Shown: positions 19,052 through 29,764 of the stretch, one piece after another
Layout of the letters: each line of letters starts with the position of its first letter
Position numbering within the stretch: position 1 is the first letter of the stretch
Origin: Bacteroidota bacterium
Lineage (GTDB): Bacteria > Bacteroidota > Bacteroidia > Bacteroidales > JAADGE01
Direction: 5' to 3'
Assembly (NCBI GenBank): GCA_024277895.1
Contig: JAJRUH010000018.1
Coordinates: 1 to 51,341 of the forward strand
DNA: 51,341 nt
The notes under the pieces: model-generated
Databases searched by the model: none
Told to the model about the DNA's origin: nothing
The model's input: the letters and a program-made list of their open reading frames with translations, nothing else
Translations under genes and position numbers: made by a program

Positions 19052-21376
19052 ATGAAAATTTTACTTCCTATATATTTTTTCCTTTCATTAAATCTTTCGG
19101 TTTTTGCACAAACAATAACTATAAAAGGAACTGTTTCCGAAGCCGAAACCGGAGAAGCTGTTATAAATGCAATGATAAATACCGATGACGGAAAATACGG
19201 AACAGTAACGAATACATACGGATTCTACTCTCTTACCATTCCTTCCGACACAAAAAAACTACATTATAACAGTATCGGATATTCCGAAAAAGTTATTGAA
19301 CTAAAAGATTTTAAAACACATACAATTAATGTTGAATTACCGGAAAATATTAATGTGCTGGACGAGGTTACTATTACCGGAGAAGCCGCAGACAAAAATA
19401 TTAAGACGGCAGAAACCGGTGTTAATGCAATAAGCCCGAAAGACACAAAAATTATTCCCGTAATTTTCGGTGAACAGGATATTTTAAAAACCATACAACT
19501 TTTACCGGGAATTAAGCCCGCAGGAGACGGAAACAGCGGATTTTATGTTCGCGGCGGCGGTGCCGACGAAAATCTCATTTTATTAGATGAAGCTCCTGTT
19601 TATAATGCATCGCATTTAATGGGTTTTTTTTCAGTGTTTAATTCCGATGCAATAAAAAATGTAAAAATATACAAAGGTACAGCACCTGCACAATACGGCG
19701 GACGACTCTCATCGGTTCTTGATATTCAAATGAATGAAGGAAATTTAAAACACTTTACGGCAAACGGCGGCATCGGATTAATCTCATCACGCCTGACTTT
19801 AGAAACTCCGATTATTAAAGATAAAGCATCATTAATAATCTCAGGCAGAAGAACTTATGCTGATTTATTTCTTGCTTTTGCACCCAAAGAAGAGCAACGC
19901 AACAGTACTCTTTTTTTTTATGATTTGAACTCAAAAGCAAATTGGAAAATCAACGATAATAATCGTATTTTTCTGTCCGGATATTTCGGAAGGGATGTTT
20001 TCGGATTTAGCGATATTATGAGTATGAATTGGGGAAATATAACGGGTACTGCACGTTGGAATCACGTTTTTAATGAGACGTTATTTTTGAATACATCTGT
20101 TATATACAGTAAATATAACTATCAAATCGGCATAGGGCTTCTTGCCGATTCCGGAAAAGTAAAGTTGAATTCCGCAATTAAAGATTTTCACGTGAAAGAA
20201 GACTTTCAATATTTTCATAACAGCAAAAATTTGTTTCGTTTCGGATTGAGTTCAATATATCACACATTTTTGCCGGGCGAAGTGGATGCAAGCGAAGTCA
20301 GTTTTTTAAATGACATCAGCGTAGAAAATAAGTATGCTTTTGAAAATGCGGTTTATGTTTCACATGAAATTAATATTCTCGACAATTTAAAAGCTGTTTA
20401 CGGTTTGCGTCTGTCAGCTTTTTGTGTATTGGGTCCGAGTACGGTTTATGAATTTGACAACAGGCAACAACCGATTGATTCTGTATTGTACACAAAAAAT
20501 GAAATTGTTAAAACTTATAAAAATTTAGAGCCGCGTTTGTCTTTAAATTATATCATCAACAAACAAAATTCAGTTAAAGCAGCTTACACACGAAATGCCC
20601 AGTATGTTCATTTACTGTCAAATTCAACCTCATCAACACCGGCAGATATTTGGTATCCCACAACTAAAATTGTCCCGCCCGGAACCGCTGATTTATATTC
20701 CGTCGGTTACTACAAAAACATTTCTAACAATATGTTTGAAACTTCAATTGAAATGTATTACAAAGGCTTACACAACATTATTGATTACCGAAACGGAGCA
20801 AACGTAATGGTTAATAAATATTTGGAAGCCGAATTAGTTTTCGGAAAAGGGTGGTCTTACGGTGCCGAAGTTTATTTGAAAAAACAAAAAGGAAAATTAA
20901 CCGGATGGATTAGCTACACTTGGTCGAAAACAGAACGCAAATTTGACGAAATAAACAACGGTTTGGCTTTCTCGGCAAGACAAGACAGAAACCATGATTT
21001 TTCAATAACTGCTATTTATAAAATGAATAAACGTTTAAGTTTTGCTGCAACCTGGGTTTATTATACCGGTGATGCCGTAACATTTCCTTCGGGAAGATAT
21101 ATTATTGACGGACACATTGTGTCTCTTTACACAGAACGCAACGGCTATCGCATGCCGGATTATCACAGAGCCGATTTCAGCATAACATATTATAATAAAA
21201 AGAAAAAATATTGGAAATCAAGTTGGAATCTTTCCGTTTACAATGTGTATGCACGAAAAAATGCCTATCAAATTACTTTCAGACCGATAAATAGTAATTC
21301 AAGTCAGTTTGAAGCCGTTCGTTTGGCTTTGTTTTCAATTATTCCTTCGATTTCTTACAGTTTTTCGTTTCGGTGA
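19052..21376 (+). CDS. TonB-dependent receptor with N-terminal carboxypeptidase-like regulatory domain
   Basis: GTVSEAETGEAVINAMINTDDGKYGTVTNTYGFYSLTIPS, plug domain (QLLPGIKPAGDGNSGFYVRGGGADENLILLDEAPVYNASHLMGFFSVFN), long barrel. Confidence 0.92.
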   Translation: MKILLPIYFFLSLNLSVFAQTITIKGTVSEAETGEAVINAMINTDDGKYGTVTNTYGFYSLTIPSDTKKLHYNSIGYSEKVIELKDFKTHTINVELPENINVLDEVTITGEAADKNIKTAETGVNAISPKDTKIIPVIFGEQDILKTIQLLPGIKPAGDGNSGFYVRGGGADENLILLDEAPVYNASHLMGFFSVFNSDAIKNVKIYKGTAPAQYGGRLSSVLDIQMNEGNLKHFTANGGIGLISSRLTLETPIIKDKASLIISGRRTYADLFLAFAPKEEQRNSTLFFYDLNSKANWKINDNNRIFLSGYFGRDVFGFSDIMSMNWGNITGTARWNHVFNETLFLNTSVIYSKYNYQIGIGLLADSGKVKLNSAIKDFHVKEDFQYFHNSKNLFRFGLSSIYHTFLPGEVDASEVSFLNDISVENKYAFENAVYVSHEINILDNLKAVYGLRLSAFCVLGPSTVYEFDNRQQPIDSVLYTKNEIVKTYKNLEPRLSLNYIINKQNSVKAAYTRNAQYVHLLSNSTSSTPADIWYPTTKIVPPGTADLYSVGYYKNISNNMFETSIEMYYKGLHNIIDYRNGANVMVNKYLEAELVFGKGWSYGAEVYLKKQKGKLTGWISYTWSKTERKFDEINNGLAFSARQDRNHDFSITAIYKMNKRLSFAATWVYYTGDAVTFPSGRYIIDGHIVSLYTERNGYRMPDYHRADFSITYYNKKKKYWKSSWNLSVYNVYARKNAYQITFRPINSNSSQFEAVRLALFSIIPSISYSFSFR

Positions 21377-21385
21377 AATCAGTTT

Positions 21386-22342
21386 CTAATTTTTTACTGC
21401 TTTCATTTCATGTTTTTTTGAATATCTTGCCCACCAAGTGCTGAGCAACAATCCGGAAGCAATATGCCAAATTCCCCACATTGCGGCAATAAAAGCTATA
21501 CCGCCGTATCCGTCGGGAAAAATATGCTTGTTGAAAATCAGCACCAAAGCAATTCCGGAATTTTGAATGCCGGTTTCAATGGTAATGGTTTTTCTGTCTA
21601 AAATTGATAAAAAAGAAACACGTGAAATCGTATTTCCGATACCAAAAGCAATTATATTATGAAAGAAAACAATCGGTAATAACAGAATAAAATAATTCAT
21701 AAAATGACTGAAATTGGCAAAAACGGCTCCGCCAATAAATCCGAGAAAAGCAATCACCGAACCCCATTTTATCGGTTTGATAATTTTTCCTGTTAATTTC
21801 GGAAACCGTCTGGCAAACCAAAGACCCGCAACCAACGGAATTCCCATTAAAATAATGATTGTCTGAAACACTTGTTGCCACGGTATTTCAATCGGATGTG
21901 CCAAAGGTACAGTGCTGATATACAGCTCACTCCAAAAAACAAAGTTCAAAGGTGTCATTATTATAGAAAGCAAATCTGAAAATGCCGTTAATGTTACGGA
22001 AAGAGCAACGTTTCCTTTTGCCATTGATGTCATAAAATTTGATACGTTTCCGCCGGGACAAGATGCTACAAGCAGCATTCCCAAAGAAATTGAAACCGGA
22101 AATTTTAATGAAATAACAAGTAAATAAGTAATTGCAGGTAACAGTAAAAATTGAGCAACAAGACCGATTATAACGGATTTAGGATTTTGTGTGATTTGAA
22201 GAAAGTTTTCACGTTTTATTCCGAGAGCAACACCAAACATTATAAATGCAATAGTAATGTTCATTATCATTAATCCGGCTTCGTTAAAATTTAACTTTAT
22301 TGCATCTAACGGTTGAAGCAGTGAATTATATTTTTCAAACAT
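21386..22342 (-). CDS. Bile acid:sodium symporter family transporter
   Basis: MLLVASCPGGNVSNFMTSMAKGNVALSVTLTAFSDLLS and TIETGIQNSGIAL motifs, multi-TM. Confidence 0.88.
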   Translation of the reverse strand: MFEKYNSLLQPLDAIKLNFNEAGLMIMNITIAFIMFGVALGIKRENFLQITQNPKSVIIGLVAQFLLLPAITYLLVISLKFPVSISLGMLLVASCPGGNVSNFMTSMAKGNVALSVTLTAFSDLLSIIMTPLNFVFWSELYISTVPLAHPIEIPWQQVFQTIIILMGIPLVAGLWFARRFPKLTGKIIKPIKWGSVIAFLGFIGGAVFANFSHFMNYFILLLPIVFFHNIIAFGIGNTISRVSFLSILDRKTITIETGIQNSGIALVLIFNKHIFPDGYGGIAFIAAMWGIWHIASGLLLSTWWARYSKKHEMKAVKN

Positions 22343-22379
22343 GTTTATTTGTTTAAGGTGCTAATATATAAACTTTTAT

Positions 22380-22901
22380 TTATTTTTCTAATATCTTTAA
22401 AATTAAATCGGGCTCAAAACCTATCGAAGCGGCAAAGCGTATAAGTTTTTGCTTTTGTTTGAATTTGTCCTCATTTATTAAACTTTTTCTTTTTTGTTTC
22501 AGTAAATATTCAAGTGTTTCAATGTATTTTTTTTCGGAAAGTTCGGATAAAACATCGTAAATTAAAATTTCGGGAATGTTTTTTTGAAACAACATAGTTC
22601 GTATTTTTATTTTTCCCCATTTATTAAATTCAAACTTATCTCTGACATAATATTTTACATAGCGTTCTTCATCTATGAATTTTTGTTTTTCAAGTTCGGA
22701 AATAATTTTTTCAAACTCGGAAGGGTTTGCTTTCCAATCGTAAAGTTTTTTACGAATATCAGCTTTGCATTTTTCGGTTTTGCTGCAAAGATACATTGCT
22801 TTGTTGAGGGCTTTTTGATATGTTATATATTTTTGCATATTACAAAAAAATTCCGAGTTTTTAAAATTCGGGAAGTCCGGAAGTGTTAACCTATTCAACA
22901 A
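22380..22901 (-). CDS. recX: Regulatory protein RecX (start may be the internal Met at ~22838)
   Basis: ALNKAMYLCSKTEKCKADIRKKL, FIDEERYVKYYVRDKFEFNKWGKIKIRTML. Confidence 0.85.
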   Translation of the reverse strand: MLNRLTLPDFPNFKNSEFFCNMQKYITYQKALNKAMYLCSKTEKCKADIRKKLYDWKANPSEFEKIISELEKQKFIDEERYVKYYVRDKFEFNKWGKIKIRTMLFQKNIPEILIYDVLSELSEKKYIETLEYLLKQKRKSLINEDKFKQKQKLIRFAASIGFEPDLILKILEK

Positions 22902-24792
22902 CCGCAGTTTTACTCATTATAAGGTGTTTATACTTTTCAGACGGTGAAGAAATAAAATCTCCGATACCGTATTCTGTCCATTTTTTATCAACGAGTATTA
23001 TTGTTTCCTCATCGGAAGTTACAATATCCGGCCAATCTCTTTTAAAATTATCAATATCGGAACGTTTTCTTGTGCCGTCAATTACAAGATGAGAAATTTT
23101 GTTTTCATCATCTTCCGAGCTAAAAATATAAAAATCCCTCATCGGTTCAATATTATTTGCAAAAATCCAAGTTGTTTGTTCAATGTCAAATACGTTTACC
23201 GGATAATCAACAAAAATCAGAAATTTTACCTTATTAATTTCTTTTTCTTTTATAAGATTTTCCGCTAAAAATTTAATGTGTTGTTTCTTGTTTTTTTCAA
23301 TTGAAATAAAAAGAAAAGAAATGTCTTCCTTTAAAAGTTCATCATTTATTTCTTTAATTTCCGGATATTTGTTTTTTACTGAAATTATATCAATTTCTAT
23401 TGTTTTGGTGTTTACTTTTATCGTTTTTGTATCCGATTTTTCTTCGTCATATTTGGTTGTTGCATCAAAACCGGCTTTGCTTCCGTATGCGAATTTACTT
23501 GACGAGTGGTCGAGAACATCAAGAGGACCTTTCATAAAAATAACATCGGTTTCGGGGTTTACCTTTTCGGAAAATATTTTTGCCGCTTGTTTATAATCGG
23601 AAATTTTAACATTTTCATCAAAAACAGTGAGCATTTTATTAAACATCATTTGTCCGGCACCCCAAAGCGAGCTCATTACTTTTTGTGCCTGCCCGGAAAA
23701 TGTTTTTTTAATACTGACAAGCGTAAGATTGTGGGCAACTCCGGCATCGGGAATATTCATGTCCGCTATTTCGGGAAGCATTGCTAACTTAATGGGTGAC
23801 AAAAAGATACGTTCGGTCGCTCGGGCAATATAAGCATCTTCCATAGGCGGAATTCCGACTACGGTTGCCGGATAAACGGCATTTTTTTTATGTGTTATGC
23901 AAGTTACGTGAAATTTCGGATACCAATCGGGCAAAGAGAAAAATCCGGTATGGTCGCCGAAAGGACCTTCCCAAATAAAATCTTCCTGCGGATCGACATA
24001 ACCTTCAATAATTATGTCGGCTTCCGCCGGAACATCGAGATCTTGCGTAATCGCTTTTACGAGTTTTACTTTTTCTTTACGAAGAAATCCGGCGAGCATA
24101 TATTCGTCGATATTATCGGGCAAAGGAGCTGTTGCGGCATAGGTTAAAGTCGGGTGTCCTCCGAGAGCAACGGCAATCGGCATTTTTTTTCCGAGTTTTT
24201 TATATTCCGAAAAGTGCCTTGCCCCTACTTTGTGTTTGTGCCAGTGCATTCCCGTTATGTCTTTTCCGAACACCTGCATACGATACATTCCTACATTGCG
24301 AATGCCCGTAAGGGGGTCTTTTGTAATTACTTGCGGAAAGGTGATAAATTTGCCTCCGTCACGGCTCCACGTTTTTAAAATCGGGAGAATTGACAAATCG
24401 GATTTTGTGTAAATTATTTCCTGAGATTTTCCTTTTCCGGAAACGGTTTTCGGCATATATGAAGAAAGTGTTGCAAGTTCGGGCAACATTTTAAGTTTTT
24501 CAAAAAAACCTTTTTTGGGAGACGCCATACTTTTAAACATTGCCTCCAACTCCTCTCCAATTTCATTAAAATCGTTAACGCCGAGGGCAATTTGCATTCT
24601 TTTTTCAGAGCCCAAAGCATTAATCAATACCGGAAAATCGGTTCCGTTGTTTTCAAAAAGCAGAGCTTTGCCTCCGCCTTCGGATTTTGACATTCGATCG
24701 GCAATTTCGGAAATTTCGAGCTCCGGATTTACCTTTGTTTTTATTCTGACAAGCTCGCCGGCTTGTTCTGCTTTATTTATAAAATTTTGCAT
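22891..24792 (-). CDS. UbiD family decarboxylase (menaquinone-type)
   Basis: GMYRMQVFGKDITGMHWHKHKVGARHF, GHPTLTYAATAPLPDNIDEYMLAGFLR, WEGPFGDHTGFFSLPDWYP motifs. Confidence 0.92.
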   Translation of the reverse strand: MQNFINKAEQAGELVRIKTKVNPELEISEIADRMSKSEGGGKALLFENNGTDFPVLINALGSEKRMQIALGVNDFNEIGEELEAMFKSMASPKKGFFEKLKMLPELATLSSYMPKTVSGKGKSQEIIYTKSDLSILPILKTWSRDGGKFITFPQVITKDPLTGIRNVGMYRMQVFGKDITGMHWHKHKVGARHFSEYKKLGKKMPIAVALGGHPTLTYAATAPLPDNIDEYMLAGFLRKEKVKLVKAITQDLDVPAEADIIIEGYVDPQEDFIWEGPFGDHTGFFSLPDWYPKFHVTCITHKKNAVYPATVVGIPPMEDAYIARATERIFLSPIKLAMLPEIADMNIPDAGVAHNLTLVSIKKTFSGQAQKVMSSLWGAGQMMFNKMLTVFDENVKISDYKQAAKIFSEKVNPETDVIFMKGPLDVLDHSSSKFAYGSKAGFDATTKYDEEKSDTKTIKVNTKTIEIDIISVKNKYPEIKEINDELLKEDISFLFISIEKNKKQHIKFLAENLIKEKEINKVKFLIFVDYPVNVFDIEQTTWIFANNIEPMRDFYIFSSEDDENKISHLVIDGTRKRSDIDNFKRDWPDIVTSDEETIILVDKKWTEYGIGDFISSPSEKYKHLIMSKTAVVE

Positions 24793-24850
24793 TTGTTTGT
24801 GTATTCAAAACTATAAAATATTGTTGCCGCTGAAAATTTATGATTTTGTT

Positions 24851-24930
24851 GCCTTAAAAAAGCGACTTGCTTTTTGTCGCCTTAAAAAGACGACTTGCTT
24901 TTTGTCGCCTTAAAAAGACGACTTACAGTG
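24851..24930. repeat. 28-bp tandem repeat, ~2.8 units
   Basis: gccttaaaaaagcgacttgctttttgtc / gccttaaaaagacgacttgctttttgtc / gccttaaaaagacgacttacagtg. Confidence 0.9.
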
Positions 24931-26653
24931 TTTGTGAATAAAATTTTAACATTTTTTGTTCTGTATCATAAACATATAATAAATTTTCTTTACTTTTTAT
25001 TTTATACAAAAGAATACCGTCACGAGGCAAATATTCATATTTTTTTGCTTCGTAAGTTTTCCCTTCATCATTCGTTCGTTTCAGCAGATCTCCGAGAAAC
25101 CAGCGTCCGCCTCGCCTGCCCTTTTTTACTGTTCTGATTTTAACATCTTCATTTAATTTAACGGATATTACTTCTTCATTATCAAAAATTATTAATAACT
25201 GTCTCTTTTTAGTTTCCGTATTGAACAGCAATGCTGCAAAATCTTGCTTTCCGTTATTATTATAATCTCCGAAAGCAATTGTATTCATTTCAAAGCTTTT
25301 TTTGTTTTCAGGAATTATTTTCCAAGCGGTTTCATTGTTTTCATAATACTGATTTTCAACAAAATAATTACGCAAAGCCAATTTAAACTCTGCAGGAATA
25401 ATATTACCGGCAATACTGTTACCCATAATTGCATTAATTTGAACAAAGGCATGGGAAACTTCCAAATCTTTTTCATATACATAGCCGATATTATTTCTCA
25501 AGCTTTTAACTTTATACCAAGGTTTTTTTGTGATTCCGTCAGATGGTTTTTTTATGATTTTGACAGTTTCTCCATAATGCAGATTTTCAATTTTTTCTGC
25601 ATTTAAACTATCTCCTTTCAGGAGAAACGTATTATTGTCAATTACACGCCGCTCATCTTTTTTCGATAAGAAATAAAGACCGGAAATAATGATTGCAGAA
25701 AATGCTATTGCCGCCATCAGCATAATTAAATTTTGCCAAAAGCCGGTTCCGAAGGTTGGTTTAATGACATCTATATCGGCAGCATCTATTATTCTGGTTT
25801 GCAAGGAAATGTTTGTTCCTTTGGTTTTCTTTTTTTGAGCACTCAGCAGATCTATACTGAACTCTTCACAAGCCTGATATCGATTAATCGGATTATTTTC
25901 CGTTGCCTTTCGAATAATTGATTTCATTTTATCGGACACGCCGACATAAAATGCTGAGGGATCCGGGAAGGGTTGTGTTACAATTTTATTATAAATCTCA
26001 TATTCGCTTAAATTCTTATCATAAGGATATTGCCCGGTAAGAACATAAAATAAGGTTGCTCCTATTGAATATATATCAGTTCTTCTGTCCAAAATCTTAC
26101 CTTTTACCTGTTGCGGACTCATAAAAATAGTTGTGCCGAGCTTTGAGCCGCCTTGCGTTATTAATGCTTGATTTTTTCGTAAATGTTTAGCTATTCCGAA
26201 ATCTATTAATTTTACGGTATCATCGGAAGTAATCATAATATTGGAGGGCTTTATATCTCTGTGTATTATGTTTTTAGAGTGCATATGTCCGACAGCATCC
26301 AATACTTGTACGATAATTTTTATTGCTCTTGACTGCGGTACGGGTCCTGTTACCAAGTCAACGTATTCATCCAATGTTTGACCTTTTACATATTCTGTAA
26401 TAATAAACGTGCCTGAATCATTTTCAAAATAATCGTACAGAGTAACGATGTTAGGATGGTTAAGACGAGAAAGCAGTTTTGCCTCATTAAAAAAACGTGT
26501 TTTGTATTGCGGATTTTTTTTGAGAATAGGATTTAACATTTTAATTGCTGCCTTATTTTTTAAATATTTATGAATACCGAGATAAACGGTTGACATTCCG
26601 CCTTCTTCGATAATTTCATCTATTTCATAATTATTTAAATATTTCCCTATCAT
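24923..26653 (-). CDS. Membrane Ser/Thr protein kinase with extracytoplasmic SH3-like domain
   Basis: Kinase motifs (GGMSTVYLGIHKYLKNKAAIKML, HRDIKPSNIMI, LIDFGIAK), TM (LIMLMAAIAFSAIIISGLYFL), SH3-like (LNAEKIENLHYGETVKIIKKPSD..WYKVKSLRNNIGYVYEKDLE). Confidence 0.93.
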   Translation of the reverse strand: MIGKYLNNYEIDEIIEEGGMSTVYLGIHKYLKNKAAIKMLNPILKKNPQYKTRFFNEAKLLSRLNHPNIVTLYDYFENDSGTFIITEYVKGQTLDEYVDLVTGPVPQSRAIKIIVQVLDAVGHMHSKNIIHRDIKPSNIMITSDDTVKLIDFGIAKHLRKNQALITQGGSKLGTTIFMSPQQVKGKILDRRTDIYSIGATLFYVLTGQYPYDKNLSEYEIYNKIVTQPFPDPSAFYVGVSDKMKSIIRKATENNPINRYQACEEFSIDLLSAQKKKTKGTNISLQTRIIDAADIDVIKPTFGTGFWQNLIMLMAAIAFSAIIISGLYFLSKKDERRVIDNNTFLLKGDSLNAEKIENLHYGETVKIIKKPSDGITKKPWYKVKSLRNNIGYVYEKDLEVSHAFVQINAIMGNSIAGNIIPAEFKLALRNYFVENQYYENNETAWKIIPENKKSFEMNTIAFGDYNNNGKQDFAALLFNTETKKRQLLIIFDNEEVISVKLNEDVKIRTVKKGRRGGRWFLGDLLKRTNDEGKTYEAKKYEYLPRDGILLYKIKSKENLLYVYDTEQKMLKFYSQTL

Positions 26654-26793
26654 TTTACTGATTTCTATTTATCATGATATGTTTACAAATTTAATATTAT
26701 TAAAAGTTGCTTTTTAATATGCCCGGAACAATAATGATTCAATAATTTTATTCGTCAAATAAACAAAAAATAACTTGTATTCTGAATTAGAAT

Positions 26794-27903
26794 TTAATTG
26801 GCAGATTTATAGTCTATTTTTTCTCCGGGATAAAAATAAAATTCATTTTTATTATTAATTTTTAAAATATCAATTATTGTGTTTTTATTAATGTCGGGAT
26901 ATGAATAAATATTCCGCCCTATTTTATAAAACAGATTATCCCTTGTATTTATTTTATAAGTTAACTCATCTGTTACAGAAATATCTGTTGTGTGTTGTCG
27001 AGAGGTTGTTGATTTATGTATATCAAAAAAATAATTAAACATAAATAATGCGTTGATAATTAAAAATATAAATACTAAGACTGCAATTCGTTTTAAATTT
27101 TTTTTCTTTTTCTCGGATTTAGGTATATAGTTTTTTCCCGATTTATTCCCTGTATTGTAAAATTGTATAATCTGAACAGTAATATTGTCGTTTCCTCCGG
27201 CTTTTAATGCTTTTTTAATCAGTGTATTTGCCTTCTTTTTTACATCTTTTTCTTCTTTTAAAATTGTGAGTATTTCCTCATCGGTTATTTCATTATGCAG
27301 ACCGTCTGAACACATTAAAATTAAATCATTGTCCGCAGGAAAAATCGGCTTTTGATTAATATCGGGTTTAACTTGTTCATTTATGCCTACGGCATTATAA
27401 ATAATGTTTTTTTGCGGATAATCATCTGCTTCCTTTATTGTGATTTTCTTTTCTTTCAACAATTTCATAACCAAAGAATGGTCTTTGGTAAGTTGAAATA
27501 ATTTTTTGCCGGTTTGATAATAAATTCTGCTGTCTCCGGCATGTGCAAAAAACACTTTATTGTCTCTTATCAAAACAATCGTAAGTGTGGTTCCGGGAAA
27601 AACATTAATTTCCGGTTGTGCTAATTTTTCTCTTATTTGATTGTTTGCAAAATTTATTGCTTCTGATAATAATTTTTTTTCGTCATCGTACCAATCTTCG
27701 GAAACAAACTTTTTAATATGTTTCATTGTTTGTTTTGCGGCCTTTTTCCCGTCGGGAATTCCGCCCATTCCGTCACAAAGCACAAATACGGCTCCGTTGA
27801 CACTTTCAAAATAATCAAAAGCATCTTGGTTTTCTTCACGAATAAGTCCTTTATGCGATTTTCCGCAAACTTGATATATTTTTAATTGTTGTGTTTGGCT
27901 CAC
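26794..27903 (-). CDS. PP2C-family Ser/Thr phosphatase with TM and LysM-like C-terminus
   Basis: GLIREENQDAF, FVLCDGMGGIPDGKKAA, FFAHAGDSRIYY, LMCSDGLHNEITDEEI, GGNDNITVQII; TM; C-terminal YKINTRDNLFYKIGRNI...PGEKIDY. Confidence 0.9.
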   Translation of the reverse strand: MSQTQQLKIYQVCGKSHKGLIREENQDAFDYFESVNGAVFVLCDGMGGIPDGKKAAKQTMKHIKKFVSEDWYDDEKKLLSEAINFANNQIREKLAQPEINVFPGTTLTIVLIRDNKVFFAHAGDSRIYYQTGKKLFQLTKDHSLVMKLLKEKKITIKEADDYPQKNIIYNAVGINEQVKPDINQKPIFPADNDLILMCSDGLHNEITDEEILTILKEEKDVKKKANTLIKKALKAGGNDNITVQIIQFYNTGNKSGKNYIPKSEKKKKNLKRIAVLVFIFLIINALFMFNYFFDIHKSTTSRQHTTDISVTDELTYKINTRDNLFYKIGRNIYSYPDINKNTIIDILKINNKNEFYFYPGEKIDYKSAN

Positions 27904-28005
27904 CTCTGATAAAACTTGTTGTAAAATTAATGATTTTTCGGAGATTAAAAGCTAAAATCTTTAAATCAAAACAATTTTTTACTTTTGTGAAAAGATAGCT
28001 TTCTT

Positions 28006-28857
28006 TTGAAAAAAGTAATTTACATAGCAGGTTTGGGACATTCGGGTTCTACAATTTTGGATATGGCTTTGGGTTGTCATTCGAAAATTGTCGGATTAGG
28101 AGAAATATATGCCGTTTTTAATAAAAAAAATCCTGACGCATTATTTAAAAATTCTACATGCTCTTGCGGAGAAAAAGGAAAAGATTGTGATTTTTGGAAA
28201 GATTTACAAGAAATTTCCTCTTCAGAAAATTCAACAAAAAAAAAATACAAAAAACTGATTAGTGTTTTTACGAAAAAATACGGAAAAGATATGATTTTGC
28301 TCGACAGTTCAAAGAATTCGTATCCGTATCTTAAATTTCTGAATAAAAAATATGATTTACGAGTTATTTATCTGACAAGAGATTTTAGAAATTGGACTTA
28401 TTCTCGATTTGAAAGAACCGGAAAACCTATGATTTTTTTGGCTTTAAGGTGGTTTCTCGAAAACAAAAAACTTTTATTTGTTTTAAAAAAATACAAAATT
28501 AATAAAATGTCTGTCGGTTATGAAGAACTTGCTTTATATCCGGAATTTATTTTAAAAAAAATAAGTGCTTTTGTAAATGTTGAATTTTCCGAAAATATGT
28601 TAAATCCGGATAATACAAACAGCCATATCATAAACGGCAACATCAGCAGAATTGATAAAGAAAAAAGAACCGGATTTTTTTATGATTCGCGTTGGCTGAC
28701 ATCCGGAAGACTTATGCGAATAACAGGCATTTTGTCTTTTTTGAATAAAATGAATAATCGCTTGGTGTATTCAAATATTTCGGAAAGCAAAGAAGGAGAT
28801 TTTTACATTTTCGGAAAACAAAAAAAAGAAACATTATTAAAGGAACATAACGAGTAA
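28006..28857 (+). CDS. Sulfotransferase family protein (TTG start)
   Basis: PAPS-binding loop-like AGLGHSGSTILDMALGCHSKIVGLGE and 3'-phosphate motif RVIYLTRDFRNWTYSRF. Confidence 0.85.
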   Translation: MKKVIYIAGLGHSGSTILDMALGCHSKIVGLGEIYAVFNKKNPDALFKNSTCSCGEKGKDCDFWKDLQEISSSENSTKKKYKKLISVFTKKYGKDMILLDSSKNSYPYLKFLNKKYDLRVIYLTRDFRNWTYSRFERTGKPMIFLALRWFLENKKLLFVLKKYKINKMSVGYEELALYPEFILKKISAFVNVEFSENMLNPDNTNSHIINGNISRIDKEKRTGFFYDSRWLTSGRLMRITGILSFLNKMNNRLVYSNISESKEGDFYIFGKQKKETLLKEHNE

Positions 28858-28861
28858 TGAT

Positions 28862-29764
28862 TTGAAAATAAAATACTTAACACATAAAAAAATTAACAAA
28901 GAGTTGTGGGACAAAAAAATTTCACGCGCTGCAAACACTCGGATATATGCTTATTCCGGCTTGCTTGATATTACATCTCCCGAATGGAATGCTTTGGTTT
29001 CGGAAAATTATGAATTTATTATGCCGTTGACCGTAAGGAAGAAATTTTTTATTCCGTATATTACACAGCCGAAATTTACGCAGCAAACCGGTATTTTTTC
29101 CGAAAATGAAATTACCGAAAACATAGTTTTTGATTTTATTAATTCAATTCCCGAAAAATATAAATTCCGAATAATACATTTAAATTCTCAAAATAAAGTT
29201 TCTGCAAATTACATTTTTGAAAGACCAAATCATTTATTAAACTTAAATTCTGCTTACGATATTTTATTCAAAAACTTTTCATACAATACCAAAAGAAATA
29301 TTAAAAAAGCTTTTTCCCGCAAACTTATATTTGATAAAAATATTTCAATTGATGATGCCGTTTTTCTGAAAAAACAAAATAATATTAATTCATTAACCGA
29401 AAGAGATTTAATGAAGCTGAAAAAACTTATTCTGTTTACCGAAAAACATTTTAAAATAAAAATTTACGGAGTAAAAAGTGAAATGCAGAAATTAATATCC
29501 GTTGCAGTTTTCAGTTTTTGCAAAAATCGAGTTTATCTTCCGCTTATTGCCTCATCGGAAGAAGGAAAAAAATCTTTTGCTGCATTTTTAATTTTTAATG
29601 ATTTTATAAAAGATTATTCAAATAAAAACCTAATACTTGATTTTGAAGGTTCAGGTTTGCCGGGCGTTGCTCGTTTTTTTGAAGGATGGGGCGCAAAACC
29701 GGAAAGCTATTACGTCCTTAAACAAAATAATTTACCTTTGTTGTTAAAAGTCCTGAAAAAATGA
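28862..29764 (+). CDS. FemAB/GNAT-like acyltransferase, putative (TTG start)
   Basis: Fold-type motifs (SYNTKRNIKKAFSRKLIFD; ILDFEGSGLPGVARFFEGWGAKPESYYVL). Confidence 0.6.
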   Translation: MKIKYLTHKKINKELWDKKISRAANTRIYAYSGLLDITSPEWNALVSENYEFIMPLTVRKKFFIPYITQPKFTQQTGIFSENEITENIVFDFINSIPEKYKFRIIHLNSQNKVSANYIFERPNHLLNLNSAYDILFKNFSYNTKRNIKKAFSRKLIFDKNISIDDAVFLKKQNNINSLTERDLMKLKKLILFTEKHFKIKIYGVKSEMQKLISVAVFSFCKNRVYLPLIASSEEGKKSFAAFLIFNDFIKDYSNKNLILDFEGSGLPGVARFFEGWGAKPESYYVLKQNNLPLLLKVLKK

